A DNA stretch of 40,945 bases from Nematocida ironsii (Eukaryota > Microsporidia): NCBI GenBank assembly GCA_001642415.1, contig LTDK01000090.1, positions 1 through 40,945 of the forward strand. Reading direction: 5' to 3'. Position numbers and translations under genes: made by a program. The stretch's first letter is position 1, and the number at the start of each line of letters is the position of its first letter. Below, piece by piece: positions 27,471-36,630 of the stretch. Under the pieces are notes generated by a model, which worked only from the letters and a program-made list of their open reading frames with translations, ran no database searches and was not told the DNA's origin.

Positions 27471-27989
27471 AACGTATTAATAAGGTGTCTTCCGAGTATA
27501 TGGATTAAATGTTAGAGTATTTTCCAATATGCATATGTCTATATTCTCTATGTAATAAGCTAGCTGAAATTTTCTTATTTTTTATATCATAAAGTGCATA
27601 TAAAATAAATCTAGTTTTATTTCCTGAGCACTAGTATAGAAATGTAAGTAAAATAAGTAAACCTTGGGAAGAAAGAGAGCGTATACCGAAACATCTTTTG
27701 CCAAAATCTATCACTATAATAAAGAGCATATTGAAAAATATACACACATGTTATGAATACCCACAATAAATCTGTTTATTCTATTTAATTTGTTTTCTGT
27801 TTTAAACTGTAACTTCTGGCCATATACACTTATTTCCCTATGCATCTTGCTATATACAATTTCCTGTGTATTTTCGGGTTATTTCACTTCTGAAATTTTT
27901 AAATGTGTATGTCACATTAATTTTGCATAGTATTTTTTTATTGGCTATATTCTACGCGCTTAAGTTTATTCTAGTTAAGCACTTATAAC
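27471..27989. other. AT-rich spacer with a TTTCGGGTTAT copy
   Basis: This 519-bp spacer follows MRE11. It carries TTTTCGGGTTATTT at 27871-27884, about 105 bp ahead of the next start codon. No RNA gene or credible ORF was seen. Confidence 0.4.
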
Positions 27990-28493
27990 ATGTGTTTCAT
28001 GTTCTTGAAATCCTTGCTGCGTAAAAGAGTATTTCATGCTTTGAACGGAGTGTATTCTGCATCTGTTTTAGTGACAGGGGTATATTCTGCGTTGGTTACT
28101 ATTCATCAATTAGTCTTTCAGGTAGTTATTTCTTTGTGGTCTTTGTTCGTTTCCATCGCCATTTGTTTTCTATGCTTTCATAGAATATCAATATTAAACA
28201 TGATGCATAGTATGTATCTGCTACTTATGAACATTGTTGTGATTTTATCAATCATATTTCTTCGATTTCTATTTGAGTTTCAAGCCAGTGACAAATTTGG
28301 TATTTTATTTGAGAGCATTCCAATTATTGTAATTTGTGTTTTCTCCCTTTTTAATGTGCTCTACATTGCATATGTCCGTAGATGCATTATTGATGGGCTA
28401 ATACAACCCGTGTTTATGCAACAAAGGAAAAAGATTGAATCGAAAGTTGTCTTTGTCCGTAGGGAGTACCCGGAGATTTTCAACATCCAATAA
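27990..28493 (+). CDS. Orphan multi-pass membrane protein
   Basis: I do not recognise this 167-residue protein. It has about four hydrophobic segments (roughly 20-40, 45-62, 72-95, 105-127) and a basic C-terminal tail (RKKIESKVVFVRREYPEIFNIQ, about 145-167), which by the positive-inside rule should be cytosolic. A short internal repetition, GVYSA, occurs twice near residues 20-32. The gene lies in an AT-rich stretch with a TTTCGGGTTAT motif about 105 bp upstream, and a second orphan membrane gene starts 69 bp downstream on the same strand. It may be lineage-specific. Confidence 0.6.
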   Translation: MCFMFLKSLLRKRVFHALNGVYSASVLVTGVYSALVTIHQLVFQVVISLWSLFVSIAICFLCFHRISILNMMHSMYLLLMNIVVILSIIFLRFLFEFQASDKFGILFESIPIIVICVFSLFNVLYIAYVRRCIIDGLIQPVFMQQRKKIESKVVFVRREYPEIFNIQ

Positions 28494-28562
28494 GAATGAA
28501 TTAAAAATAAACCAATCAGAGATCGGATACTTCTAGATAAAGAATTCTATAATTTACCCCGT

Positions 28563-29123
28563 ATGAATTTAAGCGGTGAGAATAGCAAAACAAAGGCAGT
28601 GGCCGAGAAAGTGAAACAAACAGATGACAAAGCACACCAGCAAGTGCAAAAAATAAAAGAGTCAAAATTGGGGAAAGCCATCCCAACAGAATACAAAAAC
28701 ATAGGTATAAAACAGGTTGCACTAATTAGCTTAGTGCTAAACTCAGTTGTGCTGGTTTTTACATATGCATTGTGCATTGCTTTATATCCTGAAAAGGCAG
28801 ATGATAGTAGCTTTGCTAAATCAATATCTGGAATATGCTTGGGGCTTACGTATGCTATAAGCTTCTGCCATGACTTCTTTGTGTATTGGTTTGAAAGGGG
28901 GACAATGCTTCTGTCTTTTGTAGGATTGCGTGTGTTTAGCTTACTTGTAACAATTGTTGTTGCTCTTTTCTTAACTGGGCCTTCTGCTACAATTCTGTTT
29001 AAGTGTTTTATTATAATTATAAATACTATATTCTGTCTTATGTATATGTATATATTTGCTATATATATTTCCCATTTAAAGACGGGAGGGTCTACAGAAG
29101 GAGGCGACCAACAAGAAGTATAG
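28563..29123 (+). CDS. Orphan multi-pass membrane protein
   Basis: This unrecognised 186-residue protein has a charged, Lys-rich, probably coiled N-terminal segment (1-45) followed by about four membrane segments (50-75, 86-108, 112-137, 143-170). It ends in a short Gly/Glu/Gln-rich tail. The arrangement of a cytosolic charged head and a four-helix bundle recalls small ER or Golgi membrane proteins, but no family motif is visible. It follows another orphan membrane gene on the same strand. The antisense frame at 28547-29143 is a mirror of the hydrophobic codons and I do not treat it as a gene. Confidence 0.62.
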   Translation: MNLSGENSKTKAVAEKVKQTDDKAHQQVQKIKESKLGKAIPTEYKNIGIKQVALISLVLNSVVLVFTYALCIALYPEKADDSSFAKSISGICLGLTYAISFCHDFFVYWFERGTMLLSFVGLRVFSLLVTIVVALFLTGPSATILFKCFIIIINTIFCLMYMYIFAIYISHLKTGGSTEGGDQQEV

Positions 29124-30076
29124 CTTGCGTAATAAACAACCATGCTATATGCATCTTCAGTTTATTTTTGCTTTCCAGTGCGTGGGTTAATGCCTGTGGT
29201 GTTATTTAATTAAAGGAAGGCTTTTAATTCTTTTTAGTTATTCTTATTTCGAAGTACTGTTGTAAATTTAATAAGCAGTTTTTGTGATATGCTTGTTTCT
29301 TATTATTTAGTTCTGTTTAACAGATATAATCAAACTCATCCGGATTATACCGTGTTTCGTTGGAGTTTGCTGTTTGAATGTTTTTGGTGCTGATACAGAT
29401 ATATTTCGGATTATTTTAATTTGGAATATTTTTAGTTTAAATTTATTGTGTAGGCCTATGTAAAAAAGAAAAAAATGTACATTTTTAAAGTAAAACAATG
29501 AAAATAAGTTTTAAAATAATTCTAAAATACAAAATAATTTATGACAATTCGAAAAAAAGATATAGCTAGAAAAGCAGAAGATTCTGCTGTTTTAAAGTAT
29601 TTTCAGTATTTAGATTTGCTAAAAATTCTATTCATTCTAGAGTAAAAACAATGAAAAAGAAGAGATGTGTAACATAAAGAAAAAAGACATGTATTAACTA
29701 ATTTAATTTTATTGTATATTATTCTAATAGCAAAACAGGACCAGTCCATACCAATAATTATAAGTAAATGTCTGGCAGAATATATGATTACACAAAATAT
29801 ACAGTCTATTATGTGAAATCCCCACCTAAAAATCAGAACCAGATGTATCTAAGGCCATATATAGTATTATACAGGTAGGGTGTTTTTGCTTCTTCTATAT
29901 TTATATGCAGATGGACATTTTCAGCTATAAATTTGCATGTTTAGCTGTATCTAATCAGAAATAAATATTTGTTTGTGTGGTTTGGAGTATGCAGAATGGT
30001 GCTATTCAATTTTGGATTATATTATATGAATATGCCTAATAGGCGCGGTATTTGGTGGATGCTAATCCTGTTGGAT
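29124..30076. other. 953-bp AT-rich spacer between convergent genes
   Basis: This very AT-rich spacer has homopolymer runs. It contains a near-match to the shared motif (TTTCGGATTATTTT, 29404-29417) and a 36-codon candidate ORF at 29768, listed separately. I see no tRNA-like B-box and no rRNA. Confidence 0.4.
29768..29878 (+). CDS. Possible 36-residue micro-ORF
   Basis: An ATG opens a 36-codon frame rich in Tyr, Lys and Pro (beginning MSGRIYDYTKYTVYYVK). It looks less random than the surrounding AT-rich translations. The frame stops inside an AG|GTAGGG sequence, and a GCAG follows 36 bases later, so a tiny intron could extend it by about ten residues. Both ideas are weak. It may be chance. 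Confidence 0.18.
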   Translation: MSGRIYDYTKYTVYYVKSPPKNQNQMYLRPYIVLYR

Positions 30077-31366
30077 CTAAACCACTGTGCTATTAACTAG
30101 TTGTTCTGTAATTTTTGGAATTTGTGTGTCCAGTGTACTGTTTTTTGTGGGCAGTACTAGCGAAGAAGCAAAGTTTAGCCCGAAAAATGACGAAAAGATG
30201 TAGAACAGGAAGGAAATGGACACCACTACCCCAATCAGCCGTATTACATTTGCAACCTTCTTCTGCTGTGAGTAGCTTTGGTTCTTATGCTGGTTTTCTC
30301 TAAATTCAGATAAATTCAAGCCTGCTCCTTTGATAATGCGAATTATTTGATCGCAGAACGACTTTGATAGAACCATCCACACGAGCTGGTCCACAAATGC
30401 AATTAAAGAGTATGCTTGATACCTAATGATGAGGAAAAGAAAAAAGGACTTTATGCACAAATATGCCCCATATGACCAGTTCTTTTTATGCAAATTTTCT
30501 GATCTCTTAACTTCGTCATTTGACTCAAATATTTTGTAGTACTCCTCCATTGCTTTACCAAAGAAAACAAGACTACCTGTCAGCAGAGTTCCTGTAGGAC
30601 CGTGCAGAGCCATAAGCATTGATTTTGTGCCACCAATCAGTGCTTCTCCGTATGGAATATAGATGTATATAAAATCTATCATAGCATGGTCTAGAATCTG
30701 CATGTCAGTTATAATAAAGATAGAACTGGCCAGGAATACTACAGACTTAAGCAGTGCTATGCAAAATATCCCCCGCATTAGATATTTGATAATTATCATT
30801 AATCCAGAAGATAAAAATCCGCTTCCTGGGGACTTTGCTAAGTCCTGGTTCTTGCTCTGTTCTTCAGTAGACTCGGAAAGTAGAGTTTCACTTGGCATTT
30901 TTTTGTCTATAAACGTGTTTTCATATTTGGTTTTTGACTCTTTGGAGGTTTCTTCTTCTTTTTTATCAGAAGATGGTTCTACATCCCCATATAGAACATC
31001 CAGCTCTTTCTTATATGAGGATGAAAGATTGTTATAGTTCTTCTTATAGTCTTTGCAGAATATAAAGTGCATGACCATCTGTATGGACCATGCCACCATA
31101 GAAATGTATCCCTCTCTAGAAATAAGTGCTAGTATAATGCTGTTGTATGCGATAAAACACTCACATATATCACTGGAAAGCTTAACAAACTTTGAAATTG
31201 CGAGCCATATAGACATGCCAATTTCACTGGGCTGTACTGTAGCCATTATATTGTTAGTTGTGCTTGTTTTATCTTTTTTTGCTAATACTTCGGCAAGTGT
31301 AAGTGCAATTATTACACTAAATGTAAATACACTAGCCAGTGTCTGTCTCTTGTTCGATTTTTGCAT
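30077..31366 (-). CDS. Orphan multi-pass membrane protein with N-terminal signal-like segment
   Basis: This 429-residue protein is unrecognised. It starts with a basic head and a hydrophobic stretch (residues 11-28) ending ALTLAEVLA, which could be a signal peptide or anchor. About six more hydrophobic segments follow (near 68-83, 88-104, 185-218, 255-270, 302-323, 374-395). Between the third and fourth lies a hydrophilic, Lys/Glu/Ser-rich loop of ~75 residues (106-180). No transporter or enzyme motif is visible. The nearest upstream TTTCGGGTTAT copy in the gene's orientation is ~545 bp away (31911-31922). It could be an ER, plasma-membrane or host-interface protein. Confidence 0.68.
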   Translation of the reverse strand: MQKSNKRQTLASVFTFSVIIALTLAEVLAKKDKTSTTNNIMATVQPSEIGMSIWLAISKFVKLSSDICECFIAYNSIILALISREGYISMVAWSIQMVMHFIFCKDYKKNYNNLSSSYKKELDVLYGDVEPSSDKKEEETSKESKTKYENTFIDKKMPSETLLSESTEEQSKNQDLAKSPGSGFLSSGLMIIIKYLMRGIFCIALLKSVVFLASSIFIITDMQILDHAMIDFIYIYIPYGEALIGGTKSMLMALHGPTGTLLTGSLVFFGKAMEEYYKIFESNDEVKRSENLHKKNWSYGAYLCIKSFFLFLIIRYQAYSLIAFVDQLVWMVLSKSFCDQIIRIIKGAGLNLSEFRENQHKNQSYSQQKKVANVIRLIGVVVSISFLFYIFSSFFGLNFASSLVLPTKNSTLDTQIPKITEQLVNSTVV

Positions 31367-32188
31367 TGAGTGAGAAAAATTTTAAAAACTTTAAATAATC
31401 AACAATTTTAACTTGCTGTTGTGTATTATGCAAAAATTAATGCATAAATGGTTTGAACAACAAATTTGTTTTGGGCTGGTTTGGAATTTTAAACTTTATA
31501 TTATGGTTAGACAGGATAATTTAATAACTATTTAAGATTTTTATGGTAGTTTGAATAAAATAAAAAAATTTGGATTGTTTTGGGTTATATTAGTCTATTA
31601 AAGTAGCTAGGGGATATAAAAATTATATATATCCTGTATGTTAAGAATCTATGAAAATAGCTAGGCTGGGTATTGTTCACCTTTATAACATACAGAGTCT
31701 AGTTTACTTAGATTATTGCTGTTTCGGGTTATATCGGGGTTTATTCATATGAATTACATCGCAATAAATGTTATTATAGGCGCTATTAAAATTGCGGGAT
31801 ATACTTATTAATTTTATTTTGAAGTTGTATATCCGAACAATATGAAAATTAATACATACCAAAGCTATTCTCTTATTATAGTAGCATACAATAAAAAACA
31901 GATACTTTTAAATAACCCGAAATTATTTTAATATTTTGAAGATATGATAGCATAGATTAAATAATAGAGAATAAACATAAAAAGTGAAGGCGCATGAAAA
32001 AAAATAAAGATGAAACATTCTGATTTTTCTAATTACGAATTAATTTTTTCAGAGTATAATATTGTTTAATGCTTATATAAAAAAATCAACTAGAGTCAAC
32101 TATACTCTGGAATAAGCTAGCTAAACTACACCTCTCTCCTATTATATACCGAAAATAAATAGGACAAATAGATCTGGTATTCTAAAAG

Positions 32189-32284
32189 ATGGCTCAAAAA
32201 GATGCGAAATCTGAACTTAATAGGCTACAAAGTGATGTGCGAATTTTTGGAGTATTTTGGGATTTTGTTTTATTTTACTACTAA
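32189..32284 (+). CDS. Possible 31-residue micro-ORF
   Basis: An ATG opens a 31-codon frame with a charged start (MAQKDAKSELNRLQSD) and an aromatic end (FGVFWDFVLFYY). The charged-then-hydrophobic profile resembles the start of a membrane protein. It stops 60 bp before the inverted repeat and 170 bp before the next gene on the same strand. It could be a broken 5' end, a micro-protein or chance. Confidence 0.22.
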   Translation: MAQKDAKSELNRLQSDVRIFGVFWDFVLFYY

Positions 32285-32345
32285 TAGCCCAGAATAACCC
32301 GAATATAAAGAAGATCTGGTTAAAAACAAAATAGACTAAAATTCT

Positions 32346-32442
32346 GAAAATACCCCTAATATTACTAGATCGATTTAAACTAATGCAACTATCCAGCTTT
32401 TTTATTGGTTTAAATCAATCTAGTAATATTAGGGGTATTTTC
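32346..32442. repeat. Large near-perfect inverted repeat (35-bp arms, 27-nt loop)
   Basis: The arms are 32346-32380 and 32408-32442; 34 of 35 positions pair, with a single mismatch nine bases in from the loop side. The arms include CCCCTAATATTACTAGAT and its complement. As RNA or single-stranded DNA this would form a very stable hairpin. Its right arm ends inside a copy of the CGGGTTA motif, 10 bp before the next ATG. Confidence 0.9.
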
Positions 32443-32452
32443 GGGTTAGGTG

Positions 32453-32977
32453 ATGTTTTCCCATCTTAGCATAATTTATTCAGAACTAGCTTTTTCTAAA
32501 AATATGCACAGAGGATACAAAGTTTGGATTATAGTAGGCCTTCTTGGAAAAATAATTACAGGAGCTCAGAATCCAGCAGTGAAGAACTTTCTTTACGATG
32601 TATTTATATCAAACAAAAGTCTTTCTTGGATTGCAGAGGAGTTAATGGACGAAAGGGCCTTAGATGGAGAGCCAGCCCTTTCAATTGGTTCTATGAAGAA
32701 AGGAGTGCTTTCGCCGCAGTTTATGTTAATAACTGGGCTGATTTTTGTGTTTCGAACATTAATGAATGTATTTATCATGAAAATACCAATTGCTTTGTAC
32801 TTCGTTGCATTTGACTACTGTGAGAATAGATACTGTAAAATAGCAAACTCACAGGGATTATATGATTCTCTGGTACATATATTTCTTTTATTGGTCATGA
32901 TATACTGTGCACAGTGTACTATGCGGGATGTAATTGCGTTTAGAGAGGAGTATTTTCAGAGCCTGGGGCGAGAATGA
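32453..32977 (+). CDS. Orphan membrane protein, about three membrane segments
   Basis: This 174-residue protein is unrecognised. Hydrophobic segments lie near 23-38 (VWIIVGLLGKIITGAQ), 89-120 (a long stretch that could be one or two passes) and 139-155. A hydrophilic loop with several acidic residues joins the first two. I used the ATG at 32453; a later Met at residue 18 (MHRGYKVW) would also give a plausible membrane protein. The start is 10 bp after the large inverted repeat, so the 5' UTR is either very short or inside the hairpin. CDC45 starts 39 bp after its stop on the same strand. I considered a Pho88/SND3-like protein, but the match is too weak to claim. Confidence 0.6.
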   Translation: MFSHLSIIYSELAFSKNMHRGYKVWIIVGLLGKIITGAQNPAVKNFLYDVFISNKSLSWIAEELMDERALDGEPALSIGSMKKGVLSPQFMLITGLIFVFRTLMNVFIMKIPIALYFVAFDYCENRYCKIANSQGLYDSLVHIFLLLVMIYCAQCTMRDVIAFREEYFQSLGRE

Positions 32978-33016
32978 GGAAATAAATTATTTTGCAAAAA
33001 TACAAAGGAGTGCTGT

Positions 33017-34390
33017 ATGGTGGAAGTGCTTAATCAAGAAAAAGAAAGTGTATATAGACAGTTTATTGCAAAAGTGCGTCAAGCTGGGTTTGTTAGGCTG
33101 GTTTGTATATCACGTGAAATAGATCATTTTGCAGCACTATTCTCTTTGATAGTTGTGCTGGAGAGAGAGATTATAAAGCACGAGGTTATCTGGGAGGATG
33201 CGCGAAGTGGCAAGCAGGCTGTATTTGAGATAGGCATAGGGCGCGGGTGTAAAATAGAGAACGGGGCGGTTATAAGCACGCTAAAGGAGAAGCATACAAA
33301 AAATGTAATGTTCTTGCTTGGAGAAACACTGGAAGAGGTTATTTTTAATCTCTGCAAAAGCATAGGGCATATGACTCCAGAGTGTCTGTGGAGTATCTGT
33401 GTGTCTATGTATGGAAGCTTGGACAAAGCAGAGCAGATGCAGTGGAGGCATCCAATAAAAAATGTGTTAGGTGATAGAAAGGCCAAGGAAGAAGACTCGG
33501 AGGAGACAGAAGAAGAGGATTTTGAGCAGAAAGAGAACATTTATGTTGAAGATGATCATTTTTACGGAATAAAAAAAGAAATAGCAGCAGAGGTATCTAG
33601 GCTGGAAAGAGATGATGATGATGAAAAGAAGTCTATCCAACAGATGAAGGGAATATACTTTTCATTTAGCCAGTGGTGCACACTTTATGAGGCTCTTATT
33701 CAAGACTTTGGTGTGATAGAAGAGCTTGGTCTTTTTTTTCAAAGAAAAAATACAAAGCACTGTCTTCTAGAGAACCCAGAGTATTTACTGAACCAGTTTT
33801 TGGCCCGTTTGGGAGTATCTGTTGCAGCTGCTCAGGAGACATCGCTGAACAATCTTGTAGGGCCTGTTCAGGAAGTAATTAGAAGAAGCTTCAATAAGAG
33901 GTATACGTATTTCAAGCACTACCAATACAATCTTGGATTTTCGCATGTAGAAGTATTTTACTCCATATGCCATCTAATTAAAAATGGCGCATTCACTGAG
34001 GCTGTTTTCTCCTTTAGAAATATAAAGTTTATAGATGTACATAAAGGTCTTGCAGAGTACAACAAGGTAGTACACAGTGTGAAGAAAGGAATTGAGAAGA
34101 GGCGAGTACTGAAGGTATGCGGGATGAGCATGGTTCTTATCCCTAAGGGGGCGGTTGTATTTACGTCAAAGAATGAAATAACGCTTATGAAGAAGGTCTT
34201 TGGCACTATACACTATATGTGCAAAGAAAAAAATCCACATAAAGAAATTATTATGGCGGCGTATATTGAGAATAGTAGAATTTACAGGGTGTTCTTTAAA
34301 GAGGATGGTTATATTAGATGGGAAGATACAGAGGAAAAAAATCTTAATAATTCTATTGTAGGGATACTTACCAGGCTTGAAGAAGAGTAA
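33017..34390 (+). CDS. CDC45: CDC45 replication initiation factor
   Basis: This 457-residue protein follows the Cdc45 layout. The N-terminal strand-helix VRLVCISREIDHFAALFSLIV (about 26-46) corresponds to the family's DHH-like start (LFVASDVDALCACKIL in the human protein). An acidic, Glu-rich insert (about 155-180) follows. The C-terminal block SFSQWCTLYEALIQD, FLARLGV, then FKHYQYNLGFSHVEVFYSICHL matches the conserved HWSLxDSL, FLADMGL and FSIHFGFKHKFLASDVV segments in order. Cdc45 joins MCM2-7 and GINS as the CMG helicase; its DHH phosphoesterase site is inactive in eukaryotes, as here. It is shorter than human (566) and yeast (650). Recognition is from motif order; the overall identity is low. 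Confidence 0.8.
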   Translation: MVEVLNQEKESVYRQFIAKVRQAGFVRLVCISREIDHFAALFSLIVVLEREIIKHEVIWEDARSGKQAVFEIGIGRGCKIENGAVISTLKEKHTKNVMFLLGETLEEVIFNLCKSIGHMTPECLWSICVSMYGSLDKAEQMQWRHPIKNVLGDRKAKEEDSEETEEEDFEQKENIYVEDDHFYGIKKEIAAEVSRLERDDDDEKKSIQQMKGIYFSFSQWCTLYEALIQDFGVIEELGLFFQRKNTKHCLLENPEYLLNQFLARLGVSVAAAQETSLNNLVGPVQEVIRRSFNKRYTYFKHYQYNLGFSHVEVFYSICHLIKNGAFTEAVFSFRNIKFIDVHKGLAEYNKVVHSVKKGIEKRRVLKVCGMSMVLIPKGAVVFTSKNEITLMKKVFGTIHYMCKEKNPHKEIIMAAYIENSRIYRVFFKEDGYIRWEDTEEKNLNNSIVGILTRLEEE

Positions 34391-35057
34391 ATGTGCTATA
34401 AATAGGCGAATTTTCTAGCTGTCACCCGGATTTTCAGGGGTATTTAAGACATGCTGACTGATTTATGTATATGCAGCGCCTTTCTGGTGTGTTAAGGCAT
34501 AAATGTACTTATAAAGACTATACTAGGTTTCAGAAGTATTGGAAGAGTTTTTACAGTGAAGAGTGATTATATCTAATGTTTTGAGCTGCAGTTTTCTTCT
34601 CTTAATTTTAGGGTATTATGGAATACAAGATATAATCAGGCTGCTGCTCTTTCAGAATAAAGTTAAATATTTATTAGAACCTTTCTATTGGAATACGCAT
34701 GAGTTTAAATTTTTCTAGATCAATTTTGTGCTATACACACTAGTATGTATACTCTAATAGAAAATGTATTTGCAGAACCATGTTCATAAGTATGTAATGT
34801 GCCGTACTTTAAAATAATTTTCGGGCAGTTTCTGTAAAAACTATTTCGGGTTATTTATATAAGGATTACAGCTTATATATATATTTTTATTTATTTATAT
34901 GCAGAAATTGACTAATTGTAATGGCTGGAATTCTAATAGAAAATCAACTAATTAATTAGGGAAAGAATATTTTTATATAATTAATGTCAAGATAGGTCTA
35001 ATTAGAATAGCCTATGTGTAATTAATTAATTTATTTTTGAATATTCTAAAAAACAGA
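34391..35057. other. 667-bp AT-rich spacer with a TTTCGGGTTAT copy
   Basis: The spacer follows CDC45 and contains ATTTCGGGTTATTTATAT at 34843-34860, about 200 bp ahead of the next start codon. A partial copy, TTTTCGGGCAG, sits 25 bp before it. No RNA gene or credible ORF was seen. Confidence 0.4.
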
Positions 35058-35765
35058 ATGGATTCCATATCTTTAAAAGCAGAAAAGCAGCAAACAGAAG
35101 AGAACTGTGCGAGTGCCTCCAGTAAAACAGTAAAAAATATAAAAATTGGACAGAAAATAGCTATTTGCATCAGAAAGGGAATAGAGTGGGCTATGGGGAT
35201 TGGATCCTGTCTACTTGTTATAAAAAGTCTACACAGAGACATCACAGTGTACGGCGCAGTTTCAATTGTTCCAAAAATAATTGTTTTTACAACAGTGTGC
35301 ATTTCAATGTATAGTTGGAGACGGGCAATTCTGCACTCACTTCTGTCTAGAAAGGAAGAACATCTGTTCTACCACAAAACAGCAATTGCTATCATTATAG
35401 GACTTTTCGGGGCAGTTTCTGGAAACCCGTGGTTTCTATTTTTTTTAACAAGCCGGTCTCTTAATATTCACATGTTTGTGCTGAGTCTTTTTATACACAG
35501 TGTTATATGGGGGTCTACTTTTTTTATACACAGTTCTGCAATAAAGCAGATTATTTTTCTGTATCCTACTATAGCCGCAGGCATTGTAAATATAGAGGAG
35601 ATTCTCTCTGATAAGGGCATGCATTGCACGTACCAGCAAAGCAAAAAGTATCTTCTTGGCTTGTCTATGATATTTGTTTCCTTCTGTCTTCTCGGGTTTA
35701 TTTTTTCTCCGCACGCAGAGGTAATGCGAATACTCACACCGGAGTCACCCCTGGTTTACAGATAG
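35058..35765 (+). CDS. Orphan multi-pass membrane protein
   Basis: This 235-residue unrecognised protein has a hydrophilic, Lys/Gln/Ser-rich head (1-30) and about five hydrophobic segments (near 44-56, 66-84, 107-130, 138-160, 197-216). The charged head followed by a helix bundle recalls the orphan at 28563-29123, although I see no clear residue-level similarity. I chose the ATG at 35058; the frame is open 7 codons further upstream but without an ATG. It lies alone in AT-rich DNA with TTTCGGGTTAT copies on both sides (34843 and 35914). It is probably lineage-specific. Confidence 0.62.
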   Translation: MDSISLKAEKQQTEENCASASSKTVKNIKIGQKIAICIRKGIEWAMGIGSCLLVIKSLHRDITVYGAVSIVPKIIVFTTVCISMYSWRRAILHSLLSRKEEHLFYHKTAIAIIIGLFGAVSGNPWFLFFLTSRSLNIHMFVLSLFIHSVIWGSTFFIHSSAIKQIIFLYPTIAAGIVNIEEILSDKGMHCTYQQSKKYLLGLSMIFVSFCLLGFIFSPHAEVMRILTPESPLVYR

Positions 35766-36630
35766 GAAGAGATTATTATGTAAAGAACATCAACAGAAAA
35801 TAATCCGAAAATATTTAACCGCATAAAATGAAGAATAAACAGCAAATTGAAAGAAACTCTAAATATTACCTGTTCAAGTTTACACTATGGCCATGTTTTA
35901 GGCTTTAAAGAACTATTTCGGGTTATATATAGAATAAAGCAAATAGCTCCAAATATTTATAAACCAATTATAAAATTTTAGATAGAATTCTATTTAATTT
36001 GCAACTGTATAATTATCATTTAAATATGTAGTAGGTGCAAAAGAAGTGCGGCTTAAATATTTTTGCCTTCTGGTAGCCAGTAATTAGATAATTTTTTTAC
36101 TATAATGCATTTATAGCACTATGAGAAATTCTCTGGAACTATGTGAATTCTTTTTATTTCTATTTTAATTAAACCAATATTATTTATTAATAGAGCTTGC
36201 ATATAAAATAAATCATACTGTATAATATATACATATATACATGCTCAGAAACTATATATGTGCTATATACCGATGGGAATTTCTAGTCTATCGATATATA
36301 AAATATTTATAGCAGAAATACACTCAACGAAGAAAAGGATAGATGGGCACAGCCATGGCAGTATTTATAAATTGTAATATAGCATTTAAAAACCTAAATT
36401 TCTAGCATCTATGTCTTTATGTCTACTATTTTTAGCACATTTTGACCTTATTACTTTATTTATTCATTTATATCTATCTATCTGTCAAATAAAGAAATCC
36501 AATTGTTTAATTAAATTCCTGCGATATTTACTTTCTAGGTCTAAATTACATGAAAACAAAATAGATCTACACCTGTCTAAACTTATATTAATTATTGAAA
36601 ATTTATGTTCGTTAAAATTTTATCTTAACA
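35766..36630. other. 865-bp AT-rich spacer with a TTTCGGGTTAT copy
   Basis: The spacer contains TATTTCGGGTTATATAT at 35914-35930 and runs of TA dinucleotides near 36220-36250. A 77-codon frame (36411-36644) is biased by AT-rich codons (Leu/Ile/Ser/Lys), overlaps the next start and is not credible. No RNA gene was seen. Confidence 0.4.

Larger units (their letters stand above)
31367..32452. other. 1.1-kb AT-rich spacer with clustered motif copies and an inverted repeat
   Basis: This spacer lies between two divergent membrane-protein genes. It holds TTTCGGGTTATAT at 31722-31734, reverse-orientation copies at 31911-31922 and 32293-32304 (one mismatch), a weaker TTTTGGGTTATAT at 31578-31590, and TTTTCGGGTTAGG abutting the next start. 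A strong inverted repeat (32346-32442) and a 31-codon ORF (32189) are listed separately. No tRNA or rRNA seen. Confidence 0.5.

Noticed and set aside
28547..29143. 198-codon minus-strand frame covering the orphan membrane gene
   Set aside because: It mirrors the plus-strand gene. The plus frame has a coherent charged head and membrane helices, while the antisense frame does not.
29124..30076. Possible tRNA or other RNA gene in the large AT-rich spacers
   Set aside because: I looked for a GGTTCGAATCC-type B-box and paired acceptor ends on both strands by eye and found none. A covariance-model scan would be decisive.
32453..32977. Identity as a Pho88/SND3 family ER protein
   Set aside because: The size and membrane content are compatible, but I could not match conserved residues, so I left it unnamed.
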